NCBI RefSeq assembly: GCF_003841465.1
Contig: NZ_REFZ01000023.1
Coordinates: 1-36,759 of the forward strand
Length of the DNA: 36,759 bases
Direction of reading: 5' to 3'
Source of the DNA: Natrarchaeobius oligotrophus
GTDB taxonomy: Archaea > Halobacteriota > Halobacteria > Halobacteriales > Natrialbaceae
Shown here: piece after piece, positions 7,545-15,740 of the stretch
How positions within the stretch are numbered: position 1 is the stretch's first letter
Layout of the letters: each line of letters begins with the position of its first letter
Translations under genes and position numbers: made by a program
Notes under the pieces: generated by a model
Databases searched by the model: none
What the model was told of the DNA's origin: nothing
Seen by the model: the letters and a program-made list of their open reading frames with translations, nothing else

Positions 7545-8174
7545 TTACTCGAGCCGGAATTCGGGCACCGGTTCGTCGGCCGCTTCGTACACCAGCTCGA
7601 TCGATTTTTCGACGGCATCGCGCTGTGAGTCGGACGGCCACGCGTTGCGCACGAAGTACTCCGAGCGAAACTCCGCGAGCTCGGCTCCCGTCATCGACTC
7701 GATCCGTTTCGCGTAGTGGTTGCCGACGAAGTCGGCGAGCGCCGCCGCGTTGTCGCCGTGGACGTCGCCGTGGCGGTCCCGGACGCGCGCCGCGATCGCC
7801 CGGTTGTGCGCGTCGACTGCGTCCCAGTCGTCGGGATCGTCGGTCCCCTCGAGGGGGATCTCGATCGCGCGCGAGAGGTCGTCGATGCGTTCGGTTCGGA
7901 TCGTGCCGTCGTCGTGCCACGTTGCGGGGTGGAGCACGAGCACCGCGTCGCCGTCGTCGCGAACGCGGGCGGTAAACTCGTACTCCGCGAGTAGCCGGTC
8001 GCGCCGATCGGCGCGGGCGCGACGCTCGGCCTCGTCCGTCGCGGTTCGTTCGAGTCGGGTGAGCCGTTCGGCCTCGTCGACGACCGACGGCGGGAGTTCG
8101 TCGCCGTCGTCGTCGGCGTCACGGTCGCTCGATCCGTCAGAACCAGCCCCGGAGCCGCCGTCGAGATCGCTCAT
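7545..8174 (-). CDS. RNase HI-linked conserved protein (rnhA operon protein)
   Basis: This is a 209-residue acidic protein. After a Gly/Ser/Asp-rich, probably disordered N-terminus (about residues 1-30) come a charged helix and a beta-rich part (VRDDGDAVLVLHPATWHDDG). The C-terminal helical half contains the segment FVGNHYAKRIESMTGAEL. In haloarchaeal genomes a protein of this sort sits beside rnhA and is labelled rnhA operon protein. That name reflects position and not a known activity. The start at 8174 is supported by an AT-rich box at about 8196-8203, so it may also be transcribed on its own. The C-terminal half of the frame is the conserved part. Confidence 0.82.
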   Translation of the reverse strand: MSDLDGGSGAGSDGSSDRDADDDGDELPPSVVDEAERLTRLERTATDEAERRARADRRDRLLAEYEFTARVRDDGDAVLVLHPATWHDDGTIRTERIDDLSRAIEIPLEGTDDPDDWDAVDAHNRAIAARVRDRHGDVHGDNAAALADFVGNHYAKRIESMTGAELAEFRSEYFVRNAWPSDSQRDAVEKSIELVYEAADEPVPEFRLE

Positions 8175-8316
8175 AGCGGACGGTACGTCGTCGAACGTTT
8201 TTTCCTTGCTGATCCGAACTCGAGAGGCCACTCGCTCGAGCGGATCGGTTCGCCTTTCGTCTCCTCGCTCCCGTCCCCTCGTTCTCGTCTCTCCCCCGTC
8301 TCTTCGCTTTCCGCTC

Positions 8317-8910
8317 TCACCCCTCGTCGAGCGCCTCGTTCGCGAGCGCATCCGCGCGCTCGTTGATCTCGCGCGGAACGTGCTCGAGCGTCCACTCGTC
8401 GAACGCGGAGAGGAGTTCGTGGACGGTGACGCGTTTCTCGCGGAGGTCGGGATCGTTGGTGTCGTACTCGCCGCGGACCTGCTTGACGACGAGTTCGGCG
8501 TCGATGCGGACGTGCACCTCGTCGTAGCCGTAGTCGCGGGCGGCCTCGAGCGCGCGGACGAGCCCCTCGTACTCGGCGCGGTTGTTCGTCGTCCGACCGA
8601 TGCGCTCGCTGCCTTCGGCGACGATACCGTCGCCGGTGACGATCACCCAGCCGATGGCGGCCGGTCCGGGATTCCCGCGGGCCGCGCCGTCGGAGTAGAC
8701 GTGTGCGCGCCCGCCGTCCTCGCACAACAGCGCCTCGAGGTCGCGCGGATCGGATCCCTGGATCACGACCTTCTCGTCGTAGGCGACCGCCGTCGCGTCG
8801 CCGCGGCTCGCACGCCAGCGCTCGTGGTCGGTGTTCCCCGACTCGACGCGGACGCCCGCGTCCTCGAGTCGTTCGCGCGCCGCCTCGACGTCACACTCGA
8901 TGACCGGCAT
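8317..8910 (-). CDS. rnhA: Ribonuclease HI
   Basis: RNase HI cuts the RNA strand of RNA-DNA hybrids (R-loops, primers). In this 197-residue protein the four catalytic acids are in place: Asp74 (YSDGAARGNPGP), Glu113 (NRAEYEGL), Asp137 (RIDAEL) and Asp187 (RADALAN). An N-terminal region of about 65 residues precedes the fold; a similar extension is known in the characterised Halobacterium enzyme, where its role is unclear. The basic protrusion of E. coli RNase HI is absent, as in archaeal Sto-type enzymes. A TATA-like box at 8936-8944 supports the ATG at 8910. Confidence 0.95.
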   Translation of the reverse strand: MPVIECDVEAARERLEDAGVRVESGNTDHERWRASRGDATAVAYDEKVVIQGSDPRDLEALLCEDGGRAHVYSDGAARGNPGPAAIGWVIVTGDGIVAEGSERIGRTTNNRAEYEGLVRALEAARDYGYDEVHVRIDAELVVKQVRGEYDTNDPDLREKRVTVHELLSAFDEWTLEHVPREINERADALANEALDEG

Positions 8911-8935
8911 TCGGTCAGTTCATCGCCCGGTTCCG

Positions 8936-8944
8936 GATAAAGTC
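8936..8944 (-). promoter_or_regulatory. TATA-like box of rnhA
   Basis: The minus-strand GACTTTATC is about 28 bp before the rnhA ATG. Confidence 0.55.
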
Positions 8945-9037
8945 TTTCCGGTTTCAAATCGTAAACCACCTCTGTGAAGCTCTATACGTGGCGATTTCGC
9001 CGGATAACGTTCAATCGCACAAAACTGATGCACAGGA

Positions 9038-9046
9038 CTTATATAC
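9038..9046 (+). promoter_or_regulatory. TATA-like box of tfb
   Basis: CTTATATAC lies about 31 bp before the ATG at 9073. A second AT-rich stretch (CTATAAAAG, about 9060-9069) is too close to the start codon to act as a TATA box for it. Confidence 0.6.
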
Positions 9047-9072
9047 CATGCTGATACTACTATAAAAGTGCG

Positions 9073-10035
9073 ATGACACGGTCCACCCGCCAGCGGGAGC
9101 GAACGCGTGAGATGGACGAGACCGAGGACCAGGAGGAGGTACGCGCCTGTCCTGAGTGTGAATCGGACAATCTCGTCAAGGACTCCGACCGGGGTGAGCT
9201 CATCTGTGAAGACTGTGGGCTCGTCGTGGAGGAAGAAAAGATCGATCCCGGCCCGGAGTGGCGGGCGTTCAACCACCAGGAACGGCAGGAGAAGTCCCGC
9301 GTCGGCGCGCCGACGACCCAGACGATGCACGACAAGGGGCTGACGACGACGATCGACTGGAAGGACAAAGACGCGTACGGTCGCTCTATTTCCTCGAAAA
9401 AGCGCAGCCAGATGCACCGGCTGCGAAAGTGGCAAGAACGCATCCGGACGAAAGACGCCGGCGAACGAAACCTGCAGTTCGCGCTCAGCGAGATCGACCG
9501 CATGGCCTCCGCGCTCGGGGTGCCCCGTTCGGTTCGCGAGGTCGCGTCGGTCATCTACCGGCGCGCGCTCAAAGAGGACCTCATCCGGGGTCGGTCGATC
9601 GAAGGCGTCGCCACCTCGGCGCTGTACGCGGCCTGTCGAAAAGAGGGCATTCCGCGCAGCCTGGAGGAGATTTCGGAAGTCTCACGCGTCGAACGAAAAG
9701 AGATCGGTCGGACGTATCGGTATATCTCGCAGGAACTCGGCCTCGAGATGCGCCCCGTCGATCCGAAAAAGTACGTCCCCCGCTTCTGTTCTGAACTCGA
9801 ACTGTCCGAAGAGGTCCAGACCAAAGCCAACGAGATCATCGAGAAGACGGCCGAGGAAGGGCTGCTGTCGGGCAAGTCGCCGACCGGATACGCCGCGGCT
9901 GCGATCTACGCCGCGTCGTTGCTCTGCAACGAGAAAAAGACCCAGCGCGAGGTCGCAGACGTCGCGCAGGTGACCGAAGTGACGATCCGGAACCGGTACC
10001 AGGAACAGATCGAAGCGATGGGCATTCACGGCTAA
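9073..10035 (+). CDS. tfb: Transcription initiation factor IIB (TFB), complete
   Basis: The 320-residue protein is a full-length archaeal TFB. It has a zinc ribbon (CPEC at about residues 26-29, CEDCG about 20 residues later), the B-reader/linker ([19 protein letters not shown]), then two cyclin-fold repeats with the family motifs [20 protein letters not shown] and [16 protein letters not shown], ending in the helix-turn-helix [10 protein letters not shown] that reads the BRE. Met14 is an alternative start; the upstream TATA box fits the first ATG better. It is the second TFB in this window. Paralogues pair with different TBPs and set growth or stress programmes in haloarchaea. Confidence 0.96.
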   Translation: MTRSTRQRERTREMDETEDQEEVRACPECESDNLVKDSDRGELICEDCGLVVEEEKIDPGPEWRAFNHQERQEKSRVGAPTTQTMHDKGLTTTIDWKDKDAYGRSISSKKRSQMHRLRKWQERIRTKDAGERNLQFALSEIDRMASALGVPRSVREVASVIYRRALKEDLIRGRSIEGVATSALYAACRKEGIPRSLEEISEVSRVERKEIGRTYRYISQELGLEMRPVDPKKYVPRFCSELELSEEVQTKANEIIEKTAEEGLLSGKSPTGYAAAAIYAASLLCNEKKTQREVADVAQVTEVTIRNRYQEQIEAMGIHG

Positions 10036-10055
10036 CGCCGCCGCTCACGTTCACA

Positions 10056-10061
10056 TTTTTT
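10056..10061 (+). terminator. Oligo-T terminator after tfb
   Basis: A run of six T residues begins 20 bp after the tfb stop codon. Archaeal polymerase terminates on such tracts without needing a hairpin. Confidence 0.4.
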
Positions 10062-10114
10062 GCAGGGGTCGACGCTCCCGAGCGAGAAGCGACCGCGATC
10101 TCCCGTCGACTGTT

Positions 10115-10192
10115 CGTTCGACGTCGCGTTCGGTTTCGTTCGACGTCGTGTTCGGTTTCGTTCGACGTCGTGTTCGGTTTCGTTTGACGTCG
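10115..10192. repeat. 22-bp tandem repeat, three full units and one partial
   Basis: Units lie at 10115-10136, 10137-10158 and 10159-10180, with a partial unit at 10181-10192. Units 2 and 3 are identical; unit 1 differs by one base. Each has the palindromic core CGACGTCG and a GTTCGGTTT tail. The array sits between the tfb terminator and the ppc promoter, about 60 bp upstream of the ppc TATA-like box, so it could be a multi-site regulator platform or a slippage product. There are no spacers, so it is not CRISPR. Confidence 0.85.
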
Positions 10193-10239
10193 GTAACCCC
10201 CGTAGAAGATGATGTACGTAGTAATCTTGGTTCGCTGGG

Positions 10240-10248
10240 GTTTTTAGA
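10240..10248 (+). promoter_or_regulatory. TATA-like box of ppc
   Basis: GTTTTTAGA is about 26 bp before the ATG at 10270, giving a leaderless transcript. Confidence 0.5.
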
Positions 10249-10269
10249 CTCGAACGCAATTGGCGTGAT

Positions 10270-12960
10270 ATGAAACTCCACAACAGGGGGGTACGCCAGG
10301 ACGTCAGAGAACTCGGCGCGCTGCTCGGCGAAGTGCTCGAGGACCAGACGTCCCGAAAGGCGTTCGAAACCGTCGAATCGTGTCGGCGCGCGGCGATCGA
10401 CTACCGCTCGGGCGACCTCGAGTCGCGCGAGCCGCTCGTGTCGGAACTCGAGGGGCTGTCGCCCCACCAACAGCGTATCGTCGCCCGCGCGTTCACGACG
10501 TACTTCGAGTTGATCAACCTGGCCGAAGAGCGCGAACGCGTCCGCTCGATTCGCACCGAGTCGAACGAGGGTACGCTCCAGGACAGCCTCGAGACGGCGG
10601 CCGAAGAACTCGGCGAGGCCGACCACGAGACGGTCGAGCAGGTGCTCGAGGACGTCCTGATCGAGCCGACGTTTACGGCCCACCCGACGGAGGCCCGCCG
10701 CAAGACGGTCAAATCGAAGCTGCGGCGGATCTCGACGCTGCTCGAGCGACTCGACGAGTGCCTGCTGACCGAGAAAGAGCAGTCCCAGATCTGGCGTGAC
10801 GTCGACGCCGAGGTGACGAGTCTCTGGCAGACGCCCCAGGTCCGCAACCGCCAGCCGGAGGTCGAAGACGAGGCGCGAAACGTCCAGTGGTACCTCGAGA
10901 ACACACTGTTCGACGTCGTCGGCGAGGTGTACGACGAACTCGCCGACGCGATCGACGAGGAGGTCGACGGCACCCTCGACGTCCCCAAGCTGTTCGAGTT
11001 CCGCTCGTGGGCGGGCAGCGACCGGGACGGCAACCCCTACGTCACGCCGGAGGTCACCGCGAACACCCTCGAGCGCCAGCGCGAGGTCGTCCTCGAGCGC
11101 TACCGGGAACAGCTCAAGCGCCTCTCGGGCGTGTTGAGCCAGGACGGAAGCCGGATCGACGTCGACTCCGAGTTCGAGGCGTCGCTCGAGCGCGACCGCG
11201 AGCGCTTGCCGGGGAGCGCGCGAACCGCCGAGGAGCGCTATCCGGGCGAGCCCTACCGCCAGAAGCTCAAGCTCATGCGCGCCAGACTCGAGCGCGTGGG
11301 GGACGTCCGACCCGGCGGCTACGACGACGTCGACGAACTCCTCGACGACCTCGCGGTCATCGCCTCGAGCCTGCGGGAAAACGGCGGCGAGAGCGTCGTC
11401 GACGCCCACGTCGACCCCATCCGCCGGCAGGTCGCCACCTTCGGCTTCTCGCTCGCGAGCCTGGATCTCCGTGACCACCAGCAAAAACACACCGACGCCA
11501 TCGCGGAAGCGCTCGACCGCGAGGGGATCGATTACCACGACCTGTCCGAGGACGAGCGGGCCGAACTGCTCACCGACGCGATCCTCCAGGACGAGCCGGT
11601 GATCGACCTCGAGGAGACCGACGGCCTCTCGGAGGACTCCGCGCGCGTGCTCCGGCTGTTCGACAACCTCGCGGACTGGCAGTCCGAGTACGGCGTCGAG
11701 GCGATCGACACCTACTGCATCTCGATGACCGAGGAGCCGAGTCACGTCCTCGAGGTGCTGTTTCTGGCGGACCAGGCCGGCGTCGTCTCCCTGCCCGAAC
11801 ACTGCGGGATCGACGTCGTCCCGCTGCTCGAGACGGAGTACGCCCTCTCCGGTGCGCGACGCATCATGGGCGCGCTGTTCGAAAACGAGGCCTACGCGCA
11901 GGCGCTCGAGGCCCGCGGGCGTACCCAGGAGATCATGCTGGGATACTCCGACTCGAACAAGGAGAACGGCTTTCTCGCCGCCAACTGGTCGCTGTACAAG
12001 AACCAGCGTCGACTCGGCGAGATCTGCGACGACTTCGACGCGAAGATGCGGCTGTTCCACGGCCGGGGCGGCTCCATCTCCCGGGGTGGCGGACCGATGA
12101 ACGAGGCGCTGCTCGCGCTGCCGAACTCGACGGTCACGGGACAGGTCAAGTTCACCGAGCAGGGCGAAGCGATCGCGGAGAAGTACGGTAACCCCCGGAT
12201 CGCCGAGCGCAACATCGAGCAGATGCTGAACGCCCAGCTTCGCTCGCGGCTGTACGCGATGCAACGGCCCGAAGAGGAGGTCGAAGCGGAGTGGATCGAG
12301 GCCATGGAGACGATGGCCGACGCCGCCCGACGCGAGTACCGAGACCTCCTCGAGAGCGACGGCTTCGTCCAGTACTTCGAGCAGGCGACGCCGATCACCG
12401 TCATCGAGGACCTCGATCTGGGCTCGCGGCCGGCCTCCCGGTCGGGCGAGCGCACCGTCGAGGACCTCCGGGCGATTCCGTGGGTGTTCTCGTGGACCCA
12501 GTCGCGGTGCATCCTGCCGGGCTGGTACGCCATCGCCTCCGGCGTCGACGCCTATCTGGAGGACGGCGGCTCGGTCGAGACCCTCCAGGAGATGTACGAC
12601 GAGTGGCCGTTCTTCCGAACGACGCTCGACAACGCCGCGCTGTCGCTGTCGCGAACCGAACTCGAGATCGCCAGCCAGTACGCCGACCTGGCCGACGAGG
12701 AGCTTCGCGAGAACTACTTCCCGCGGATCACCGACGAGTACGAGCGGGCGGCCGAACTGGTCAAAACGATCGGCCAGCGCGAGGAGTTGCACACCCGCGA
12801 CTGGCTGGGCGAGAACCTCGAGCGACGAAACCCCTACGTCGATCCGCTGAACGTCCTCCAGACGTACCTGCTCGATCGCACCCACCGAACCGACGTCGAA
12901 GAACGGACGCTCCGGCTGACGGTCAAAGGGATCGCCGCCGGGATGAAAAACACCGGCTGA
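10270..12960 (+). CDS. ppc: Phosphoenolpyruvate carboxylase
   Basis: The 896-residue enzyme adds bicarbonate to PEP to make oxaloacetate and refills the TCA cycle. It is the long bacterial type and not the short archaeal PpcA. Catalytic landmarks are all present: His138 in FTAHPTEARR, Lys564 in GYSDSNKENGF, and His597/Arg599 in FHGRGGSISRGGGP. The C-terminus ends in the canonical KNTG, which closes over the active site. Length is normal. It stands alone with its own promoter. Bacterial-type PEPC in haloarchaea is generally taken as an ancient transfer. Confidence 0.97.
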   Translation: MKLHNRGVRQDVRELGALLGEVLEDQTSRKAFETVESCRRAAIDYRSGDLESREPLVSELEGLSPHQQRIVARAFTTYFELINLAEERERVRSIRTESNEGTLQDSLETAAEELGEADHETVEQVLEDVLIEPTFTAHPTEARRKTVKSKLRRISTLLERLDECLLTEKEQSQIWRDVDAEVTSLWQTPQVRNRQPEVEDEARNVQWYLENTLFDVVGEVYDELADAIDEEVDGTLDVPKLFEFRSWAGSDRDGNPYVTPEVTANTLERQREVVLERYREQLKRLSGVLSQDGSRIDVDSEFEASLERDRERLPGSARTAEERYPGEPYRQKLKLMRARLERVGDVRPGGYDDVDELLDDLAVIASSLRENGGESVVDAHVDPIRRQVATFGFSLASLDLRDHQQKHTDAIAEALDREGIDYHDLSEDERAELLTDAILQDEPVIDLEETDGLSEDSARVLRLFDNLADWQSEYGVEAIDTYCISMTEEPSHVLEVLFLADQAGVVSLPEHCGIDVVPLLETEYALSGARRIMGALFENEAYAQALEARGRTQEIMLGYSDSNKENGFLAANWSLYKNQRRLGEICDDFDAKMRLFHGRGGSISRGGGPMNEALLALPNSTVTGQVKFTEQGEAIAEKYGNPRIAERNIEQMLNAQLRSRLYAMQRPEEEVEAEWIEAMETMADAARREYRDLLESDGFVQYFEQATPITVIEDLDLGSRPASRSGERTVEDLRAIPWVFSWTQSRCILPGWYAIASGVDAYLEDGGSVETLQEMYDEWPFFRTTLDNAALSLSRTELEIASQYADLADEELRENYFPRITDEYERAAELVKTIGQREELHTRDWLGENLERRNPYVDPLNVLQTYLLDRTHRTDVEERTLRLTVKGIAAGMKNTG

Positions 12961-13042
12961 TCGCTCGAGGCGAGTCCGCTCTCGCGACTCGTGCGGTCGG
13001 GACCGAACCGTCCCCGCCCTCGAAACCGAATCGTTTCCCGGC

Positions 13043-13426
13043 CTACGTTTCCGTCGGCGCGTCCTCGAACTCCTCGTGGATCACGGCCCACTCGAGCAGC
13101 GGCTGCAGGCGCTGTTGCAGTTGCTCGCCCGTCGTCGTCAGGTCGTACTCCACGCGCGGCGGGATCTCGTCGTACTGCTCGCGCGCGAGGTAACCCGCTC
13201 CGACGAGTTCGTCGAGGCGCGCCGAGAGCGTCGAACTGCTCACCGCACCGAAGGCGTCCTCGATCTCGCCGTAGCGGACCGGCCCGGTTTCCCCGACGAG
13301 ACAGATCACCTGGATCGCGTGTTTGCGACTCAGCAGTTCGAGGACGCCGCCGAGTTGACAGTAACACGACGGATCCGTTCGACACGACCGGCCGGGGACA
13401 GCGTCCGCATCTCGAGACTCGTCCAT
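13043..13426 (-). CDS. HxlR-family winged-HTH regulator with Cys-rich N-terminus
   Basis: This 127-residue regulator has the HxlR fold: a first helix after Cys23 (CQLGGVLELLSRKHAIQV), then VRYGEIEDAFGAVSSSTLSARLDELV as the HTH and a wing (PPRVEYDLTTTGEQL). HxlR proteins usually have one conserved N-terminal Cys that senses electrophiles or redox state. Here three cluster (Cys15, Cys21, Cys23), which could form a thiol or metal sensor. It is divergent from a MerB-like lyase, and the 74-bp gap carries palindromes over both promoters. I infer that it controls itself and the lyase; mercury or another thiophilic signal is a guess. Confidence 0.88.
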   Translation of the reverse strand: MDESRDADAVPGRSCRTDPSCYCQLGGVLELLSRKHAIQVICLVGETGPVRYGEIEDAFGAVSSSTLSARLDELVGAGYLAREQYDEIPPRVEYDLTTTGEQLQQRLQPLLEWAVIHEEFEDAPTET

Positions 13427-13436
13427 CGCTTTGGTT

Positions 13437-13496
13437 CACCGAAGTTACTTCAACACTTCGGACTCCGAAGTATAAACACTTCGAATTCCAAAGTAA
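13437..13496. promoter_or_regulatory. Divergent promoter region with palindromic operator-like sites
   Basis: A perfect inverted repeat, ACTTCGG-ACT-CCGAAGT, spans 13455-13471, with an extra half site CCGAAGT at 13439-13445. A degenerate second copy of the palindrome (ACTTCGA-ATT-CCAAAGT) spans 13478-13494. The TATA-like sequence TATAAACA (about 13471-13478), 27 bp before the merB-like ATG, sits exactly between the two palindromes. The first palindrome also covers the region where the HxlR gene's own TATA box should be. Confidence 0.75.
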
Positions 13497-13500
13497 TAGC

Positions 13501-14202
13501 ATGACGAGCAACTCTAACGGATGCGGCGGAACGGAACGGTGTGGCTGCGGGACCGAGGCGAACCAACCGGCGCACGTCGAATCGAACGCGGAGGCGGGCG
13601 ATGGCGACCCCTCGAGTCCCGACCCGATCGACGGGCGCTGGATCGACGATCCCGCGAGCGCGGATTCGACGCTTCCCGACGACGTGCGAGCGGCGATGGA
13701 ACGATGGCTCGAGACCGACGGAATCGAGACGGTCGCGGACTGTTTCGCCGCGATCCGTCGTCGGGTGGGCAACGGCTCGCTCGCGGTGGCCGACCTCTGT
13801 CACGCGGACGGAGAGACGGACCACCGGGGGGTCCTCGAGGGTGAGACGTACCACTTCCGATGCTTTTACGACGCCGTCTTGCTCGCGGAACTGGGCGATT
13901 CGCCCGTGACGATCCGGACCGTCGCGCCGGACGGAACCGAGATTACGGGACGGGTGTCCGACGCCGGCGAACCGACCGTCGAGCCGGCGGGCGCGACGAT
14001 GTCGTTCGGAATCGCGGCGGACGCCAACCCGCTATCGACGGCGGATCGCCGACTCGGGGCAGCCTACGAGGCGATCTGTCCGTTCGTCCGGGCCTTCCCC
14101 GATCGCGCGAGCTACGGGACGTGGGCGGCGACGGTTCCGGCGGCCACGATCGCTACCCCGCTCGCCGACGCGACGGAACTCGCCGGATTGCTCCTCGAGT
14201 GA
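13501..14202 (+). CDS. merB: Organomercurial lyase-like (MerB family) protein
   Basis: MerB cleaves the carbon-mercury bond with two Cys and one Asp. In this 233-residue protein the fold is recognisable from HFRCFYDAVLLAELGDSPV to VEPAGATMSF. The catalytic set appears complete: Cys121 and Asp124 in a CxxD (equivalent to Cys96/Asp99 of plasmid MerB) and Cys193 in AICPFVRAF (equivalent to Cys159). The N-terminus has a helical region (about 56-105) and an added Cys-rich tip with Cys8, Cys14 and Cys16, which might hand over metal. No merA or mercury transporter is nearby. Family membership is by eye; the substrate could differ from organomercurials. Confidence 0.82.
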   Translation: MTSNSNGCGGTERCGCGTEANQPAHVESNAEAGDGDPSSPDPIDGRWIDDPASADSTLPDDVRAAMERWLETDGIETVADCFAAIRRRVGNGSLAVADLCHADGETDHRGVLEGETYHFRCFYDAVLLAELGDSPVTIRTVAPDGTEITGRVSDAGEPTVEPAGATMSFGIAADANPLSTADRRLGAAYEAICPFVRAFPDRASYGTWAATVPAATIATPLADATELAGLLLE

Positions 14203-14285
14203 TCGGTCGACGGCGAGCGTCTCGTTCCGATCCGTCTCGGTCGACCTGTGAGTTCGGAGACGGCTCGTAGTCACGAACGAGAAAG

Positions 14286-14294
14286 CCTATACGG
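14286..14294 (+). promoter_or_regulatory. TATA-like box of the zinc-ribbon gene
   Basis: CCTATACGG is about 27 bp before the ATG at 14317. Confidence 0.45.
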
Positions 14295-14316
14295 GACGAT
14301 TCGAGCAGGGAACGTA

Positions 14317-14514
14317 ATGGACGAGAATCGGACCGTCGTCGACATCCTCGAGCGAGTCCGCGAGTCGCGCCGGCGCAAGCGCTGTCCCGACTGCGACGCT
14401 GTCGTATCTATCCGCGGGTTCAGAGGCGAGTACCGCTGGGAGTGCGTCGACTGCGATGCGGTCGGTATCGGCTACGAAAGCCGTTCCGCCGCGCTGAAGG
14501 GAGCCCAACGATAG
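14317..14514 (+). CDS. Small zinc-ribbon protein
   Basis: This 65-residue protein has one zinc knuckle pair: Cys23-x2-Cys26 and Cys43-x2-Cys46, with a basic helix (RVRESRRRKR) just before the first. Haloarchaea encode many such mini zinc-finger proteins, most of unknown role; a few affect biofilm formation or swarming. The frame is open upstream, but the ATG at 14317 has a TATA-like box at leaderless spacing. No partner gene is obvious. Confidence 0.8.
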   Translation: MDENRTVVDILERVRESRRRKRCPDCDAVVSIRGFRGEYRWECVDCDAVGIGYESRSAALKGAQR

Positions 14515-14636
14515 CGGGCGTAGACGGTTCTCCTCTGCGGGACATCACCGGCCACGAGTTGGCGATCGACCCCTTCGATCGGACGCCCTTTTGTCACGCA
14601 CCGTGGCAGTTCCGACGACCTGGAGGTACGATGTGG

Positions 14637-14645
14637 GTTTATAGT
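14637..14645 (+). promoter_or_regulatory. TATA-like box of the CBS-domain gene
   Basis: GTTTATAGT is about 33 bp before the ATG at 14674, leaving room for a 5'-UTR of only a few bases. Confidence 0.5.
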
Positions 14646-14673
14646 CGCGTTTGTGGGACGGCAATCCGGGTTT

Positions 14674-15096
14674 ATGCCAGTCGAAAACCTCGCTCGAAGC
14701 GACGTCGTAACGGCACACGAAGACGAACACGTCGAGGAACTCGCGACCCTCATGGACGACTCCGATATCGGCAGCGTCGTGATCGTAGACGGCGACGAAC
14801 CGATCGGAATCGTCACCGACCGCGACCTCGCGACGCGCGTGATCGGTAACGGAATGGATCCGTCGGAGACGACGGCCGGCGACGTCATGTCCGACGACCT
14901 GACGACCGTCGATCACACCGACGGATTCTACCACGTGACCGAACTGATGAGCGAACACGGCGTTCGCCGACTCCCCGTCTGCGACGACGGCAACGAACTG
15001 GTCGGGATCATCACGTTCGACGACCTCAACGAACTCCTCGCGGACGAGCACATGCAGCTCTCGGACGTCATCCAGGCCCAGCGACCCGAGTACTGA
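14674..15096 (+). CDS. CBS-domain pair protein
   Basis: This 140-residue protein consists of two CBS domains and nothing else: the first at about residues 8-60 (GSVVIVDGDEPIGIVTDRDL), the second at about 70-128 (GVRRLPVCDDGNELVGIITFDDL). Such pairs bind adenine nucleotides (AMP, ATP, SAM) and act as energy sensors, often on a partner in trans. The conserved G-[IV]-[IV]-T-x-[DF]-D motif appears in both halves. An upstream in-frame ATG at 14653 exists, but the TATA-like box favours 14674 (MPVENLARSDV). The partner is unknown. Confidence 0.9.
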   Translation: MPVENLARSDVVTAHEDEHVEELATLMDDSDIGSVVIVDGDEPIGIVTDRDLATRVIGNGMDPSETTAGDVMSDDLTTVDHTDGFYHVTELMSEHGVRRLPVCDDGNELVGIITFDDLNELLADEHMQLSDVIQAQRPEY

Positions 15097-15167
15097 TCGG
15101 GCGGTTCGGTACCGGCGCGACCACAGACGGGGCGCGGTCTCGCCGGAACGCCGGTCCAGCACTCCCC

Positions 15168-15404
15168 TCACTCGAGTGCTCCCGGTGTGCGGGCTCGCGG
15201 CTCGTCCACCAGCGCGAGCATGCCGATCCCGGCGACGCAGTCGGGACAGTACGCCTTCGTGACGGCCGCGTAGCTGTCCGCGAGTGCGGGACAGGGCTGA
15301 CTCGAGAGGGAGATCACCCGCCGTTCGGAGATCGGATCGCCGCAGCGATCGCAGGCGGCGTCATCGACGGTCGCTCCGTCGGGAATTTTACGGGAGTCGC
15401 TCAC
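15168..15404 (-). CDS. Small CxxC protein, putative metal-binding
   Basis: A 78-residue protein is proposed from the GTG at 15404 (MSDSRKIPDG). It holds Cys-x2-Cys (CDRCGDPIS) and a second pair (YCPDCVAGIG) about 40 residues later, with a further Cys in SSQPCPAL, so it could be a zinc ribbon. The frame stays open upstream to 15719, but that part is Arg/Ser/Thr-rich and has no promoter at a suitable position. Function unknown. The exact start is uncertain. Confidence 0.65.
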   Translation of the reverse strand: MSDSRKIPDGATVDDAACDRCGDPISERRVISLSSQPCPALADSYAAVTKAYCPDCVAGIGMLALVDEPRARTPGALE

Positions 15405-15614
15405 GGCTGTCGCCTCCGCGAACTCGAGCGGCTCGACTCCCGGCGACTCGAGCGCCGGTTCCAACTCCGTCGTCGACTCCGCGGTTCCTGACCGGCGCGC
15501 GGACGGTCCGCTCGAGGTGCGTCGAGGCGGTCGCGAACCGGGACCGGGGGCTGATCGTGAACGATACCGTGTCGTCGTGCGAGACCTTTTTGTCTCGGTA
15601 GCGGTAACGAAAGC

Positions 15615-15740
15615 ATGGCACCCAAACGTGTCGAGTTTGGAAGCCACCCGCCTCGGGTGTCCTACCACCCGGGGCGTTTCCGTACGCCCACCGTCCGTTC
15701 CGGAGCGAGTAGCTTCCATTTTGACGATGGATACGAATGA
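15615..15740 (+). CDS. Possible 41-codon small ORF
   Basis: The ATG at 15615 opens a 41-codon frame beginning MAPKRVEFGSHPPRVSYHPG. A TATA-like tract (CCTTTTTGTC, 15583-15592) lies about 27 bp upstream. Against it, third-position G/C is clearly lower than in neighbouring genes, and the product, rich in Arg, Ser, Pro and His, resembles no protein I know. It could also be a leaderless non-coding transcript. Confidence 0.3.
   Translation: MAPKRVEFGSHPPRVSYHPGRFRTPTVRSGASSFHFDDGYE

Noticed and set aside
10115-10192. 22-bp repeats as a CRISPR array
   Set aside because: Units are directly adjacent with no spacers, and no cas gene is present.
10051-12885. 944-codon frame antisense to ppc
   Set aside because: ppc carries every catalytic motif; the antisense frame is open because of codon bias and even reads through the 22-bp repeats.
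13043-14202. A complete mer operon
   Set aside because: No merA, merP, merT or MerR/ArsR regulator can be seen nearby, so only a MerB-like gene and its HxlR neighbour are claimed.
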